From DATCMH01 sp036563505 (GTDB lineage: Bacteria; Pseudomonadota; Alphaproteobacteria; Rhizobiales; Beijerinckiaceae), in the NCBI GenBank assembly GCA_036563505.1, contig DATCMH010000002.1:62001-126000 (forward strand): a DNA stretch of 64,000 nt, in the 5' to 3' direction. The translations under genes were made by a program, and so were the position numbers. Below the pieces are notes generated by a model that was given only the letters and a program-made list of their open reading frames with translations, was not told where the DNA came from and did no database searches. Below are positions 8,845 to 17,100 of this stretch, one piece after another (the stretch's first letter is position 1; each line of letters starts with the position of its first letter).

Positions 8845-9395
8845 GTCTCGTCCAAACAGGCCCGCAGGGTGTTGAGCCCGCGGTGAAGCCAAGTCTTGAT
8901 CGTGTTCACCGGCCGCCCGAACCGCTCGGCGAGCTCTTCGCGCGACAGGCCGTCCTGGTAGGCAAGGACGACGCAGGCGCGCTGCGTGTCCTCGAGGCGC
9001 CCCAGGCAGCGCCTCAATCCGTCGCTCTCCACGAAGGCCGCTTCGGCGTTTCGCTCGTCGGGCACGCCGTCGAGCCAGTCCTGGCCGTCCTCGTTCGGGC
9101 CGACGAGAACCTCCCGCCGCTGGCGCTTGACGTCGATCGCCCGGTAGCGCGCGATGGTGGAGAGCCAGGCCAGAGGCTCGCCCGCTTCCGGGGCATAGGA
9201 TGCGGCGTTGCGCCAGACCCGCAGGTACACGTCCTGCAGCACCTCCTCCGCGAGGGCCCGGTCTTGAACGATACGCAGCGCGATCCCGAAAAGTTTCGGC
9301 GCGGTGGCGTCGTAAAGGGCCCGGAACGCGGCCCGGTCACCGCGAGCGACGGCGGCGAGGGTCGAAGCATCGAGCGGCCGGGCAGCGCTGAGCAC
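8841..9395 (-). CDS. ECF-type RNA polymerase sigma factor
   Basis: The 184-residue protein starts at a GTG (9395). It has sigma region 2 (RAAFRALYDATAPKLFGIALRI... and EVLQDVYLRVWRNA, residues about 20-65) and region 4 with a helix-turn-helix (GLSREELAERFGRPVNTIKTW, about residues 148-168). It is of the SigK-like ECF class, consistent with the overlapping RskA-type anti-sigma gene that follows. The likely regulon includes its own operon and the neighbouring fasciclin gene. A search by eye found no shared promoter motif upstream of the two transcripts. The 118-bp gap to the divergent VWA gene would hold both promoters. Confidence 0.9.
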   Translation of the reverse strand: MLSAARPLDASTLAAVARGDRAAFRALYDATAPKLFGIALRIVQDRALAEEVLQDVYLRVWRNAASYAPEAGEPLAWLSTIARYRAIDVKRQRREVLVGPNEDGQDWLDGVPDERNAEAAFVESDGLRRCLGRLEDTQRACVVLAYQDGLSREELAERFGRPVNTIKTWLHRGLNTLRACLDET

Positions 9396-9513
9396 GGGGG
9401 ATCCGAGGAGGAGGCGCCACGAGGCGGCGCGCGCGACACTGTAGCGGAGTCGCGCGCCCTGTCACCCAGGGCAGGCGCTTGACCTTTCCCCGCCGGCTCC
9501 GACATTGCGCGCG

Positions 9514-10689
9514 ATGCTGCTGACCTTCCTCACGAGCCTTCGCGCGGCCAAAGTGCCAGTCTCGCTGCGCGAGTACCTGACCCTGATCGAGGCCTTGAAC
9601 GGGGACCTCGCCGACCAGCGCGTCGAGAGCTTCTACCACCTCTCCCGCGCCTGCCTCGTGAAGGACGAGCGCAACCTCGACAAGTTCGATCGGGTCTTCG
9701 GTCAGGTCTTCAAGGGCCTCGAGACCTTGGGCCAGGCCCTCGACAAGGCCGAGATCCCAGAGGAGTGGCTGCGCAAGCTCGCCGAGCGCTACCTCACCGA
9801 GGACGAGAAGCGCCAGCTCGAGGCCATGGGCTGGGACAAGCTCATGGAGACCCTGAAGGAGCGGCTGAATGAGCAGAGGGGCCGCCATCAGGGCGGCAAC
9901 AAGTGGATCGGTACCGCCGGCACCTCCCCCTTCGGCGCTTACGGCTACAACCCCGAGGGCATCCGCATCGGCCAGGACGGCAACCGCAACTTCCGGGCGG
10001 TGAAGGTCTGGGACCAGCGCCAATTCAAGGACCTCGACGACGGCCGCGAGCTCGGCACCCGCAACATGCGGGTGGCGCTCCGGCGGCTTCGCCGTTTCGC
10101 CCGCGAGGGCGCGGCGGAAGAGCTCGACCTCGACGGGACCATCCGAGAAACCGCCAACCGCGGCTACCTCGACGTGAAGCTGCGCCCCGAGCGGCGCAAC
10201 GCGGTCAAAGTCCTGCTCTTCCTCGACGTCGGCGGCTCGATGGATTGGCACGTCGAGCAGGCCGAAGAGCTGTTCTCGGCCGCCCGGGCCGAGTTCAAGC
10301 ATTTCGAGCACTTCTACTTCCACAACTGCCCTTACGAGCGGGTGTGGAAAGAGAACCGGCGCCGCCACACGGAGGCCACGCCGACGCTCGACGTGATCCG
10401 CACCTACGGCTCGGACTACCGGATTGTCTTCGTTGGGGATGCCTCCATGAGCCCCTACGAGATCCTGGTGCCCGGCGGCGCCGTAGAGCACTGGAACGAA
10501 GAAACGGGGCAGGCCTGGATGGAGCGCCTGACCGCCCATTTTCCCAAGGCCGTCTGGCTCAACCCGCTGCCGGAATCGCAATGGGGCTACACCCAGTCCA
10601 TCGCGCTCCTGCGCAATCTCGTGCAGGGCCGCATGTTCCCACTAACGCTCGAGGGCATCGACCGGGCCGTGCGCGAGTTGGTGCGCTGA
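9514..10689 (+). CDS. CoxE-like VWA domain protein (MoxR partner type)
   Basis: A start at 9514 (MLLTFLTSLRAAKVPVSLREY) gives 391 residues and matches the usual N-terminus of this family; a TTG lies 9 bases upstream. The N-terminal half is the CoxE helical region. The C-terminal half is a VWA domain whose MIDAS motif reads DVGGSMD from Asp238, so the usual first Ser of DxSxS is Gly, as is common in CoxE proteins. Such proteins act with MoxR ATPases in metalloenzyme maturation. The MoxR gene is at 3054-3899, unusually far away. The stop overlaps the next start by one base (TGATG). Confidence 0.88.
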   Translation: MLLTFLTSLRAAKVPVSLREYLTLIEALNGDLADQRVESFYHLSRACLVKDERNLDKFDRVFGQVFKGLETLGQALDKAEIPEEWLRKLAERYLTEDEKRQLEAMGWDKLMETLKERLNEQRGRHQGGNKWIGTAGTSPFGAYGYNPEGIRIGQDGNRNFRAVKVWDQRQFKDLDDGRELGTRNMRVALRRLRRFAREGAAEELDLDGTIRETANRGYLDVKLRPERRNAVKVLLFLDVGGSMDWHVEQAEELFSAARAEFKHFEHFYFHNCPYERVWKENRRRHTEATPTLDVIRTYGSDYRIVFVGDASMSPYEILVPGGAVEHWNEETGQAWMERLTAHFPKAVWLNPLPESQWGYTQSIALLRNLVQGRMFPLTLEGIDRAVRELVR

Positions 10690-11255
10690 TGGCGCTTGGC
10701 CTGGTCTACAGCCAGAAGCGACACCCGGCGGCGCTCCCGACGGTGCTCCGGCTCGCGGAGGAACGGCTGGCCGTCGACGGTCTGCGCGGAACGCGGGAGA
10801 TTCCCTTACGGTCCGTGCGGTCGGCCCGCCTGACCTATGAAGAGCGCGGCCTCGGCGCCCGAGGCTGCAAGACGACTCTCACGCTCGAGGACGGGAAGCG
10901 CCTGTCCTTCACCTCGACGACGTGGCGCGGCCTCGTCGAGGTCCGGCCGCAGCCGGCCGAGTACAACGCGTTCGTGGCCGGCCTCCTGCCGGCAATTGCG
11001 CGCGCCAACCCGCGGGCCGTTTTCCTCGCAGGAAAGCCAGCCTGGCTCTGGGGTCTCACTGTCGCGGCCGGGGCCGTCGTGGTCGCCGCCGCGATCGTCG
11101 CGGGGTGGTGGGGGTACCGCGACGGGTCCCGCGAGGTGGCGCTCCTCGGGGCCGCAACCCTCGTCGTCGCGGCCTGGCAGATGGAGCCCATGGTGAGGCG
11201 GAACCGGCCTCGCCGCTTCGCGCCCGACTCTCCCCCTGCCGACCTCCTGGCCTGA
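10689..11255 (+). CDS. Hypothetical membrane protein with soluble N-terminal domain
   Basis: The ATG at 10689 overlaps the VWA stop (TGATG), so the gene is translationally linked to it. The 188-residue product starts with a soluble beta-rich region (residues about 1-105, including RLAEERLAVDG and TTLTLEDGKRLSF) that reads like a bacterial PH-like fold. Two transmembrane helices follow near 118-138 and 148-165, then an Arg-rich tail. No catalytic motif is seen. The coupling to the CoxE-like gene suggests a related role, but no function can be named. Confidence 0.7.
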   Translation: MALGLVYSQKRHPAALPTVLRLAEERLAVDGLRGTREIPLRSVRSARLTYEERGLGARGCKTTLTLEDGKRLSFTSTTWRGLVEVRPQPAEYNAFVAGLLPAIARANPRAVFLAGKPAWLWGLTVAAGAVVVAAAIVAGWWGYRDGSREVALLGAATLVVAAWQMEPMVRRNRPRRFAPDSPPADLLA

Positions 11256-11370
11256 TCGGGCCATCGCGCGCCCCTGCCCCGCGCCTCCGGCGCTTGTCCC
11301 CGCATTGCCGAGAGCGCAGAACAGGGACGCGTCGGCCCGATCGGCCGGTCCGCAGAAGGTTCGCTCCCTG

Positions 11371-12564
11371 ATGCCCTCCGCTCGCCTCGCCTCGCCGACC
11401 ACGTTCCTGATGACCATGGCGTTCATCAACTACGTCGGCTTCGCGAGCTGGCAGGCGCTCCTCAACAACTTCGCGAAGGAAACGGCCGGCTTCACCGGCT
11501 GGGAGATCGGCCTTCTCCAATCCGTTCGCGAGATTCCGGGTTTCCTCGCCTTCACCGCGATCTTCTGGTTCATGGTGATGCGCGAGCAGACGCTGGCTTA
11601 CGTCAGCCTGCTCCTGCTCGGCCTCGGCGTCGCGCTGACGGGCTATTTCCCCTCCGTGCCGGGGCTGCTCATCACCACGACGATCATGTCGGTGGGCTTC
11701 CACTACTTCGAGACGGCGAACCAGTCCCTCTCGCTCCAGCTCTTGCCCAAGGCCGAGGCGCCGCGGGTGCTGGGCCAGGTGGCAGGGGCGGCCGCCGCCG
11801 CCCAGCTCGCGGCTTACGGCCTCATCGCCGTGGCCTCCCGCTTCTGGCAACCGAGCTTCGAGACGGTCTTCGCGGTGGCGGGCGTCGCGACCATCGCGCT
11901 CGCCTTGGGCGCGATGCTGCTGTTCCCCCGCTTTCAGGGCACCGTGCCTCAGCGCAAGGAGATCGTGCTGCGCCGGCGCTATTGGCTCTACTACGCGCTC
12001 ACCTTCATGAGCGGCGCTCGGCGCCAGATCTTCATGGCGTTCGGCGGCTTCCTCCTCGTCGAGCGCTTCGGCTACACGCTCGGCGACCTCGCCCAGCTTC
12101 TCTTCGCCACCTGCGCCGTGAACACGCTCGCGGCGCCGCTCCTCGGGCGCCTCGTCGGCCGCATCGGGGAACGCAACACCATCATCCTGGAAAACGTGGT
12201 GTTGGTGGGCGTCTTCGCCGGCTACGCGATCACGGGCGACCCCCGGGTGGCCGGCGCACTGTTCCTGATCGACGGAGTGTTCTTCACCCTCACCCTGGCG
12301 CAGCGCACCTACCTGCAGAAGATCGCCGATCCAGCCGACATCGCGCCGACCTCGAGCGTCGCCTTCACCATCAATCACATCGCCGCCGTCGCGATGCCCG
12401 TGACCTTCGGCTATCTCTGGATCCGGGATCCCGGCATCGTCTTCCAGATCGGCACGGTGATCGCGCTGACCTCGCTGACCCTCGCCTTCCTGGTGCCGCG
12501 CCATCCCGGGCCGGGTCAGGAAACGATCTTCGAGGGCGAGCCCGCGCCGGCCCCGGCGCGCTAA
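11371..12564 (+). CDS. MFS transporter
   Basis: The ATG at 11371, with AGAAGG about 10 bases upstream, gives 397 residues with about 12 hydrophobic helices. MFS character is visible in the loop sequences between helices 2-3 and 8-9 (GRLVGRIGERNTI) and in the 6+6 layout with a charged central loop (PQRKEIVLRRRYW). The substrate cannot be predicted; it is not one of the well-marked drug or sugar families. It lies alone between the VWA pair and the acetyltransferase, 26 bp upstream of the latter, which allows co-transcription. Confidence 0.8.
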   Translation: MPSARLASPTTFLMTMAFINYVGFASWQALLNNFAKETAGFTGWEIGLLQSVREIPGFLAFTAIFWFMVMREQTLAYVSLLLLGLGVALTGYFPSVPGLLITTTIMSVGFHYFETANQSLSLQLLPKAEAPRVLGQVAGAAAAAQLAAYGLIAVASRFWQPSFETVFAVAGVATIALALGAMLLFPRFQGTVPQRKEIVLRRRYWLYYALTFMSGARRQIFMAFGGFLLVERFGYTLGDLAQLLFATCAVNTLAAPLLGRLVGRIGERNTIILENVVLVGVFAGYAITGDPRVAGALFLIDGVFFTLTLAQRTYLQKIADPADIAPTSSVAFTINHIAAVAMPVTFGYLWIRDPGIVFQIGTVIALTSLTLAFLVPRHPGPGQETIFEGEPAPAPAR

Positions 12565-12590
12565 ACTCCGGTCTCGTGCAGGGAGCGGCG

Positions 12591-13073
12591 ATGTCCCCGC
12601 CTTTCACCGTCAGCCGCCTCGGCCCCGCTGACGTCTCACTCCTGCGGGCGCTGAACGGGCTATTCGGGAGCGTCTTCACCGAGCCCGAAACCTACGGCGC
12701 CGCGCCGCCGAGCGAGGCGTACCTGCGGGACCTTCTTGCCCAGGACCACGTCGTGGTGCTCGTGGCGCGGGCGGGCGGGGACGTCGTCGCCGGGCTCGTC
12801 GCCTATGAACTCCAGAAGTTCGAGCGGATGCGTCGCGAGATCTACATCTACGACCTCGCCGTGGCCGAGGAATATCGCAGGCGTGGGATTGCGACGGCGC
12901 TCATCGCTCACCTGACCGGGATCGCCAGGGATCGGGGCGCCTGGGTCGTCTACGTCCAGGCCGACCACGGCGATGATCCGGCGATCGCGCTCTATTCCAA
13001 GCTTGGAACTCGCGAGGACGTGCTGCACTTCGACATCGCGGTCCAGCCCGGATCGCCGGAGCGCGACGCCTGA
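12591..13073 (+). CDS. AAC(3)-I family aminoglycoside N-acetyltransferase-like GNAT
   Basis: The 160-residue GNAT protein matches the AAC(3)-I family along most of its length. It has an N-terminal RLGPADVSLLRALNGLFG, a central AYELQKFE then REIYIYDLAV, the acetyl-CoA loop RRRGIA at residues 96-101, and YVQADHGDDPAIALY (121-135) with the closing KLGTREDVLHFDI. Characterised AAC(3)-I enzymes acetylate the 3-amino group of gentamicin-type aminoglycosides using acetyl-CoA. Whether this chromosomal member does so is unknown; the gene sits among housekeeping genes with no integron or insertion sequence nearby. AGGGA lies about 7 bases before the ATG at 12591. Confidence 0.82.
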   Translation: MSPPFTVSRLGPADVSLLRALNGLFGSVFTEPETYGAAPPSEAYLRDLLAQDHVVVLVARAGGDVVAGLVAYELQKFERMRREIYIYDLAVAEEYRRRGIATALIAHLTGIARDRGAWVVYVQADHGDDPAIALYSKLGTREDVLHFDIAVQPGSPERDA

Positions 13074-13077
13074 GCCG

Positions 13078-13398
13078 TCAGCCCTGACGTTCGGGCATGT
13101 GGACCGTGAGGCCGTCGAGCGCGGCCCGCACCCGGATCTGGCAGGACAGGCGCGACGTCGGCCGCACGTCGGAGGCGAAGTCGAGCATGTCCTCCTCCAT
13201 GGGCTGCGGTTCGCCCACCGCCTCGCGCCAGGACTCCTCGACATAGACGTGGCACGTCGCGCAGGCACAGGCGCCGCCGCATTCCGCGTCGATGCCGGGC
13301 ACGCCGTTGCGGATGGCGGTCTCCATCACCGTCGCGCCCTCCTCGGCCTCGACGGTGCGGGCGGTTCCGTTCGCCTCGATGAAGGTGATCTTGACCAT
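13078..13398 (-). CDS. Adrenodoxin-type [2Fe-2S] ferredoxin
   Basis: The 106-residue product carries the [2Fe-2S] ligands Cys40, Cys46, Cys49 and Cys86 in the spacing C-x5-C-x2-C...C, with the surrounding AECGGACACATCHVYV and SCQIRV segments of the adrenodoxin/putidaredoxin group. These cytosolic proteins pass electrons to cytochromes P450, Rieske oxygenases or iron-sulfur assembly. No oxygenase or isc gene is nearby. A ferredoxin-NADP reductase at 52450-53529 is a possible electron donor, but only by inference. The gene is convergent with the acetyltransferase gene, 4 bp apart. Confidence 0.92.
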   Translation of the reverse strand: MVKITFIEANGTARTVEAEEGATVMETAIRNGVPGIDAECGGACACATCHVYVEESWREAVGEPQPMEEDMLDFASDVRPTSRLSCQIRVRAALDGLTVHMPERQG

Positions 13399-13482
13399 GC
13401 TGCTCCTCGCCTGGGCCGGGCCGAGCCGTCGTTTAAGCGAAGGCTCGGGGCTTGGCGAGACCGAAGCTGGGCAGGGAGGTAC

Positions 13483-13842
13483 CTAAGCGGCCCGCCACCA
13501 CTGCGCTGCGGCCGCCCGGGTATCGCCGATCGCCCGCTCCAAATCATCGACGAGGGCGTCGAGGCGCTCGGGCGAGGACGGGGCGGCCAGCGCCGCCTCC
13601 AAGGCGTCGGCCACCGCCGCGAGCCGCCAGGCCCCCACGGCGCGGGCGGCCCCCTTCAAGGTATGCGCCGCGTCGCCCCGCTCCCGGCACGGCCCCTCGC
13701 CCGCCAGCACCGGCAGGAGGCGCAGGCATTGCTGCTCGAAGAGCATGATGAGCTCGCGCTCGAGCTCCCGGTCGCCGAAGGTCTGACGCGCGAGGTGGAC
13801 GAGATCGAGCACGCGCTGCTCGGGGGAGAGAACATCCGACAT
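13483..13842 (-). CDS. Stand-alone Hpt (histidine phosphotransfer) domain protein
   Basis: The 119-residue all-helical protein contains the Hpt signature AHTLKGAA, with the phospho-accepting histidine at residue 60. The preceding helix (ELERELIMLFEQQCLRLLPVL) and trailing helices fit the four-helix bundle. Such proteins relay phosphate between hybrid kinases and response regulators. No kinase is adjacent; a lone receiver protein is encoded at 57115-57504 and a SixA-type Hpt phosphatase at 2527-3051, which are possible but unproven partners. A near-consensus CtrA box lies about 100 bp upstream of the ATG. Confidence 0.85.
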   Translation of the reverse strand: MSDVLSPEQRVLDLVHLARQTFGDRELERELIMLFEQQCLRLLPVLAGEGPCRERGDAAHTLKGAARAVGAWRLAAVADALEAALAAPSSPERLDALVDDLERAIGDTRAAAAQWWRAA

Positions 13843-14159
13843 GACGCGCTCCGGGGCCTGTGTATCGAGCCACGAGGTCTAGCCGCCTCTTCGCCAGCAA
13901 ACCGTTGCCGCGTCTTTCACCGCCCGGCCGGGGCGCGAACACGGTAAACAAGCCGTTAACGAAAACCTGAGGAGGACCGGGCCCTCGGGTTTCCATCACC
14001 GGACCGGGGGTCTACACTCAGGTTGGTAAATGGCGGGATTTCTGGACGGCGGGGACGCTTGAGGAGGCTTCCCCCGCCGGCTGGGGCGTACTCGGGTGGC
14101 TGCCTCGACGCGGTCGCGCCCCTGTCGCGTCCGCCGCGTTGCGTCACCGAGGCGGATCC
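13843..14159. other. 317-bp divergent promoter region (hpt / GPR-like gene)
   Basis: This space separates two divergent genes and should contain both promoters. It holds an A/T-richer stretch at about 13941-13966 with a CtrA-like box, then a long GC-rich leader before the giant gene with the ribosome site GAGG about 7 bases before its ATG. No ORF or RNA gene is convincing inside it. Confidence 0.5.
13945..13960 (+). promoter_or_regulatory. Near-consensus CtrA box (TAAA-N7-TTAAC)
   Basis: TAAA, seven bases (CAAGCCG) and TTAAC match the alphaproteobacterial CtrA consensus TTAA-N7-TTAAC at all but one base. The site lies 103 bp before the hpt ATG and 200 bp before the giant GPR-like gene. It would be placed to control a cell-cycle-linked polar growth protein, but the match is imperfect. 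Confidence 0.4.
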
Positions 14160-17100
14160 ATGGCCACTGAGAAGAAGCTCAAAGACCCGGCGGAAGCGGC
14201 GCTGTCGGCGATCGAGCAGGCGTTGAACCTCGACACGCGCGGGGACGAGGGTCCGCGCATGCCGGAGGTGGCTGAGGACGAGCTCGACCGTCTGCCTCGC
14301 CAGGAGGCGACGCCCCAGGAGCGGCCGGCGGAGCGGCCCTCCCCGCCGGAGGCGCCCCGCGCGGCCTATGTCGCGCCGGATCGTGCCGCGGTGGCGAACG
14401 ACGATCGTCAGAGCGTCGGCCTCATGCTCCAGGCTCTCCAGGCGCGTCCGTCGCGCCGGCCTTATGTCCTGGCGACGCTCGCCAGCATCGCCTGGCTCGC
14501 GGCTTTGGGCTACATCCTGTTCGGGCGCGCCGAGACTGATCCGGCGGCCTTCTACGCGAGCCTCAGCCCCGTGCAGCTCGCGGTGGCCTTCGTGGCGGCC
14601 GTGGGGCCCCTCGTCCTGTTCTTCATCGGCGCGCTGCTCGCCGTCCGCGCGCAGGAAATGCGCCTCGTAGCCCGCGCCGTGGGCGAAGTGGCCGTGCGCC
14701 TGGCGCAGCCGGAGAGCTTCTCCACCGACGCCGTGCTTTCGGTCTCCCAGGCCGTGCGTCGCGAGGTGGCAGCCGTCGGCGACGGCATCGAGCGGGCGCT
14801 CGCGCGGGCCGGCGAGCTCGAAACCCTGGTGCGCAGCGAGATCTCGACGCTCGAGCGGGCCTACGCCGACAACGAGATCCGCATCCGCTCCCTCGTCGAC
14901 GAGCTCGTGGCGCAGCGCGAGTCCATCGTCTCGAACGCCGACCGGGTTCGCGCGGCGATCACCGGCTCGCACCAGTCCCTCTCGCAGGAACTCGAGACGG
15001 CCTCGACCCGCATCACCACCTCCGTCAACGGGGCGGGCGACCGGGTGACGACCGCCCTCGAGCAGCGGGGCGAAGCCATCACCATCGCCGTCGGCCGGGC
15101 CGGCGAGCGGGTCATCGAGGAAATGGCGGCGCGGGGCACCGAGCTCGTGGACCGCCTCGCGGGCACGAGCCAGGAAATCCGCACGGGCATCGCGGAGGTC
15201 GGCACCGGGATCACCGTCTCGCTCGAGGCCAAGGCGCGCGACCTCACGGGCGCCTTCGAGCGCACGGGCGAGCTCCTCACCCGCAGCCTGAACGAGGGCG
15301 CCGTCACCATGACGCGCACCCTCGCCGAGACCGGGCGCGGCGTCATCGACGCGCTCCAGGGCCAAGGCCAGGAGGTTCGCGAAGGCTTCGAGCGCACGGC
15401 GCGGGGCCTGGAGGACAGCTTCGCAGCCCGTGCTTCCGAATTGAGCGAGAGGCTCGCCGCCACCGGCGGCGTGATCGCCGACGACATCTCCGCCCGCACC
15501 GCGGATCTGAGCGGCCAGATCGCTGCCGCCGGCACGGCCGTGGTGGACGAGATCACCTTACGCGGCAGCCGCATCCGCGAGGAGATCGAGAGCGTGGGCG
15601 GGTCCGTGGCGGGCGAGATCGCCGGCCGGGGCGGCGCGGTGCGTGACCAGATCCAGTCCGTCGGCGGGGCGCTCGTCGCCCGTATCGCCGAGCAGGGCGG
15701 CGCCGTGCGCGACGAGATCGCGGCGGTGGGCGGCGGCATCGCCGCGGAGATCGCTGGGCGGGGCGGGGCGGCGCGCGATCAGCTCGAGGCCGTCGGCGCC
15801 TCCATCGTTCAGGAACTCGCCGCCCGCGGCGAGGTGGTCCGCCGCGAGCTCGAAACGGCGGGTACCGGGGTCGTGCAACTCTTCGCGGCCCAAGGGACGG
15901 GTCTGCGGCAGGAACTCGCGAGCGCCGGCGCCACCGCCGCCGAACGCCTCGCCGCCCAGGGCGCGGCGCTCACCGATCAGATCACGGCCGTGACGGCGAG
16001 CCTCGACGAGACCCTGCTTCGCCGGGGCAACGACGTTCAGGCGCGGATCGCGGCGGTGGGCACCTCTGTCGCCGACGAGATCGTCAGCCGCGCCGAAACC
16101 TTGCGCGAGCAGCTCGCCGCCACCGGCAGCGAGGTGGTAGACGAGATCATGGTGCGCGGCGGCGAGTTCCGCGAGCGCCTCGACACGATGGGCTCCTCAC
16201 TCACGCAGCAAATTCTCACGAACGGCACCGCAGTGCGCGACCAGCTTGAGGCCGCGGCGCGCCTCGCCACGGAGGCTCTGGGCACCCACGGTGAGGACCT
16301 CGCCACCCGCATCGAAACCGCGAGCCAGCGCGTCCACGAGGCCGTGGCGGTCCAGGGTCGGGCCCTCGAGACCAATCTCGGCACCCTCGGCGAGCGCGTC
16401 GCCGGCCTCATCGAGACCCGCACCACGGAGGCGACGGGCGCGCTGCAGCAGGCGATCGAGCGCCTCGGCGGCGAGTTCGGCACCCGCACCGAGGAGTTCC
16501 AGAGCGCGCTGGACCTGCGTCGCCGCGAGATGGCGGAGGCTTTTGCCCAGCACGCGGCCGAGGTGCAGACCCGCCTCGTCGGCACGAGCAAGGACGTCGT
16601 GCTCGCCATCGCCACGCAGGGCGCGCGGGTCAACGAGGCCCTCAACCGCACCGGCGAGACCCTCGCCACCACCCTGGAGACCCGAGGCCAGAGCCTCGAC
16701 GGGCTGATCAGCCGCTCGGCCGAGACGCTGGCCGCGACCCTGGAAAGCCGGGGCCAAGCTTTCGAGGAGCGCGTCGGCCAGACGACCGAACGCCTCGCCG
16801 CGACCATGGACACGCGCGGCCGGGCGCTTGACGGGGTTATCACCCGCTCCGCGCAGGCCCTGTCCGAGACGATGGAGACCCGCGGGCGCGACCTCGAAGC
16901 CTTGGTCGCCCGGTCGGTCGAAGCGCTGACGGACACGATGGAGACCCGCGGGCGGGCCTTGGACGAGGTGATCACCCGCTCGACCGCGACCTTGACCGAC
17001 GCCCTGGACGAGCGCAGCCAGGCGCTCGACGTTCTGATCGCCCGCTCCGCCGACACCCTGACCGGCGCCCTCGAGACCCGCACGCGCGCCCTCGACGAAC

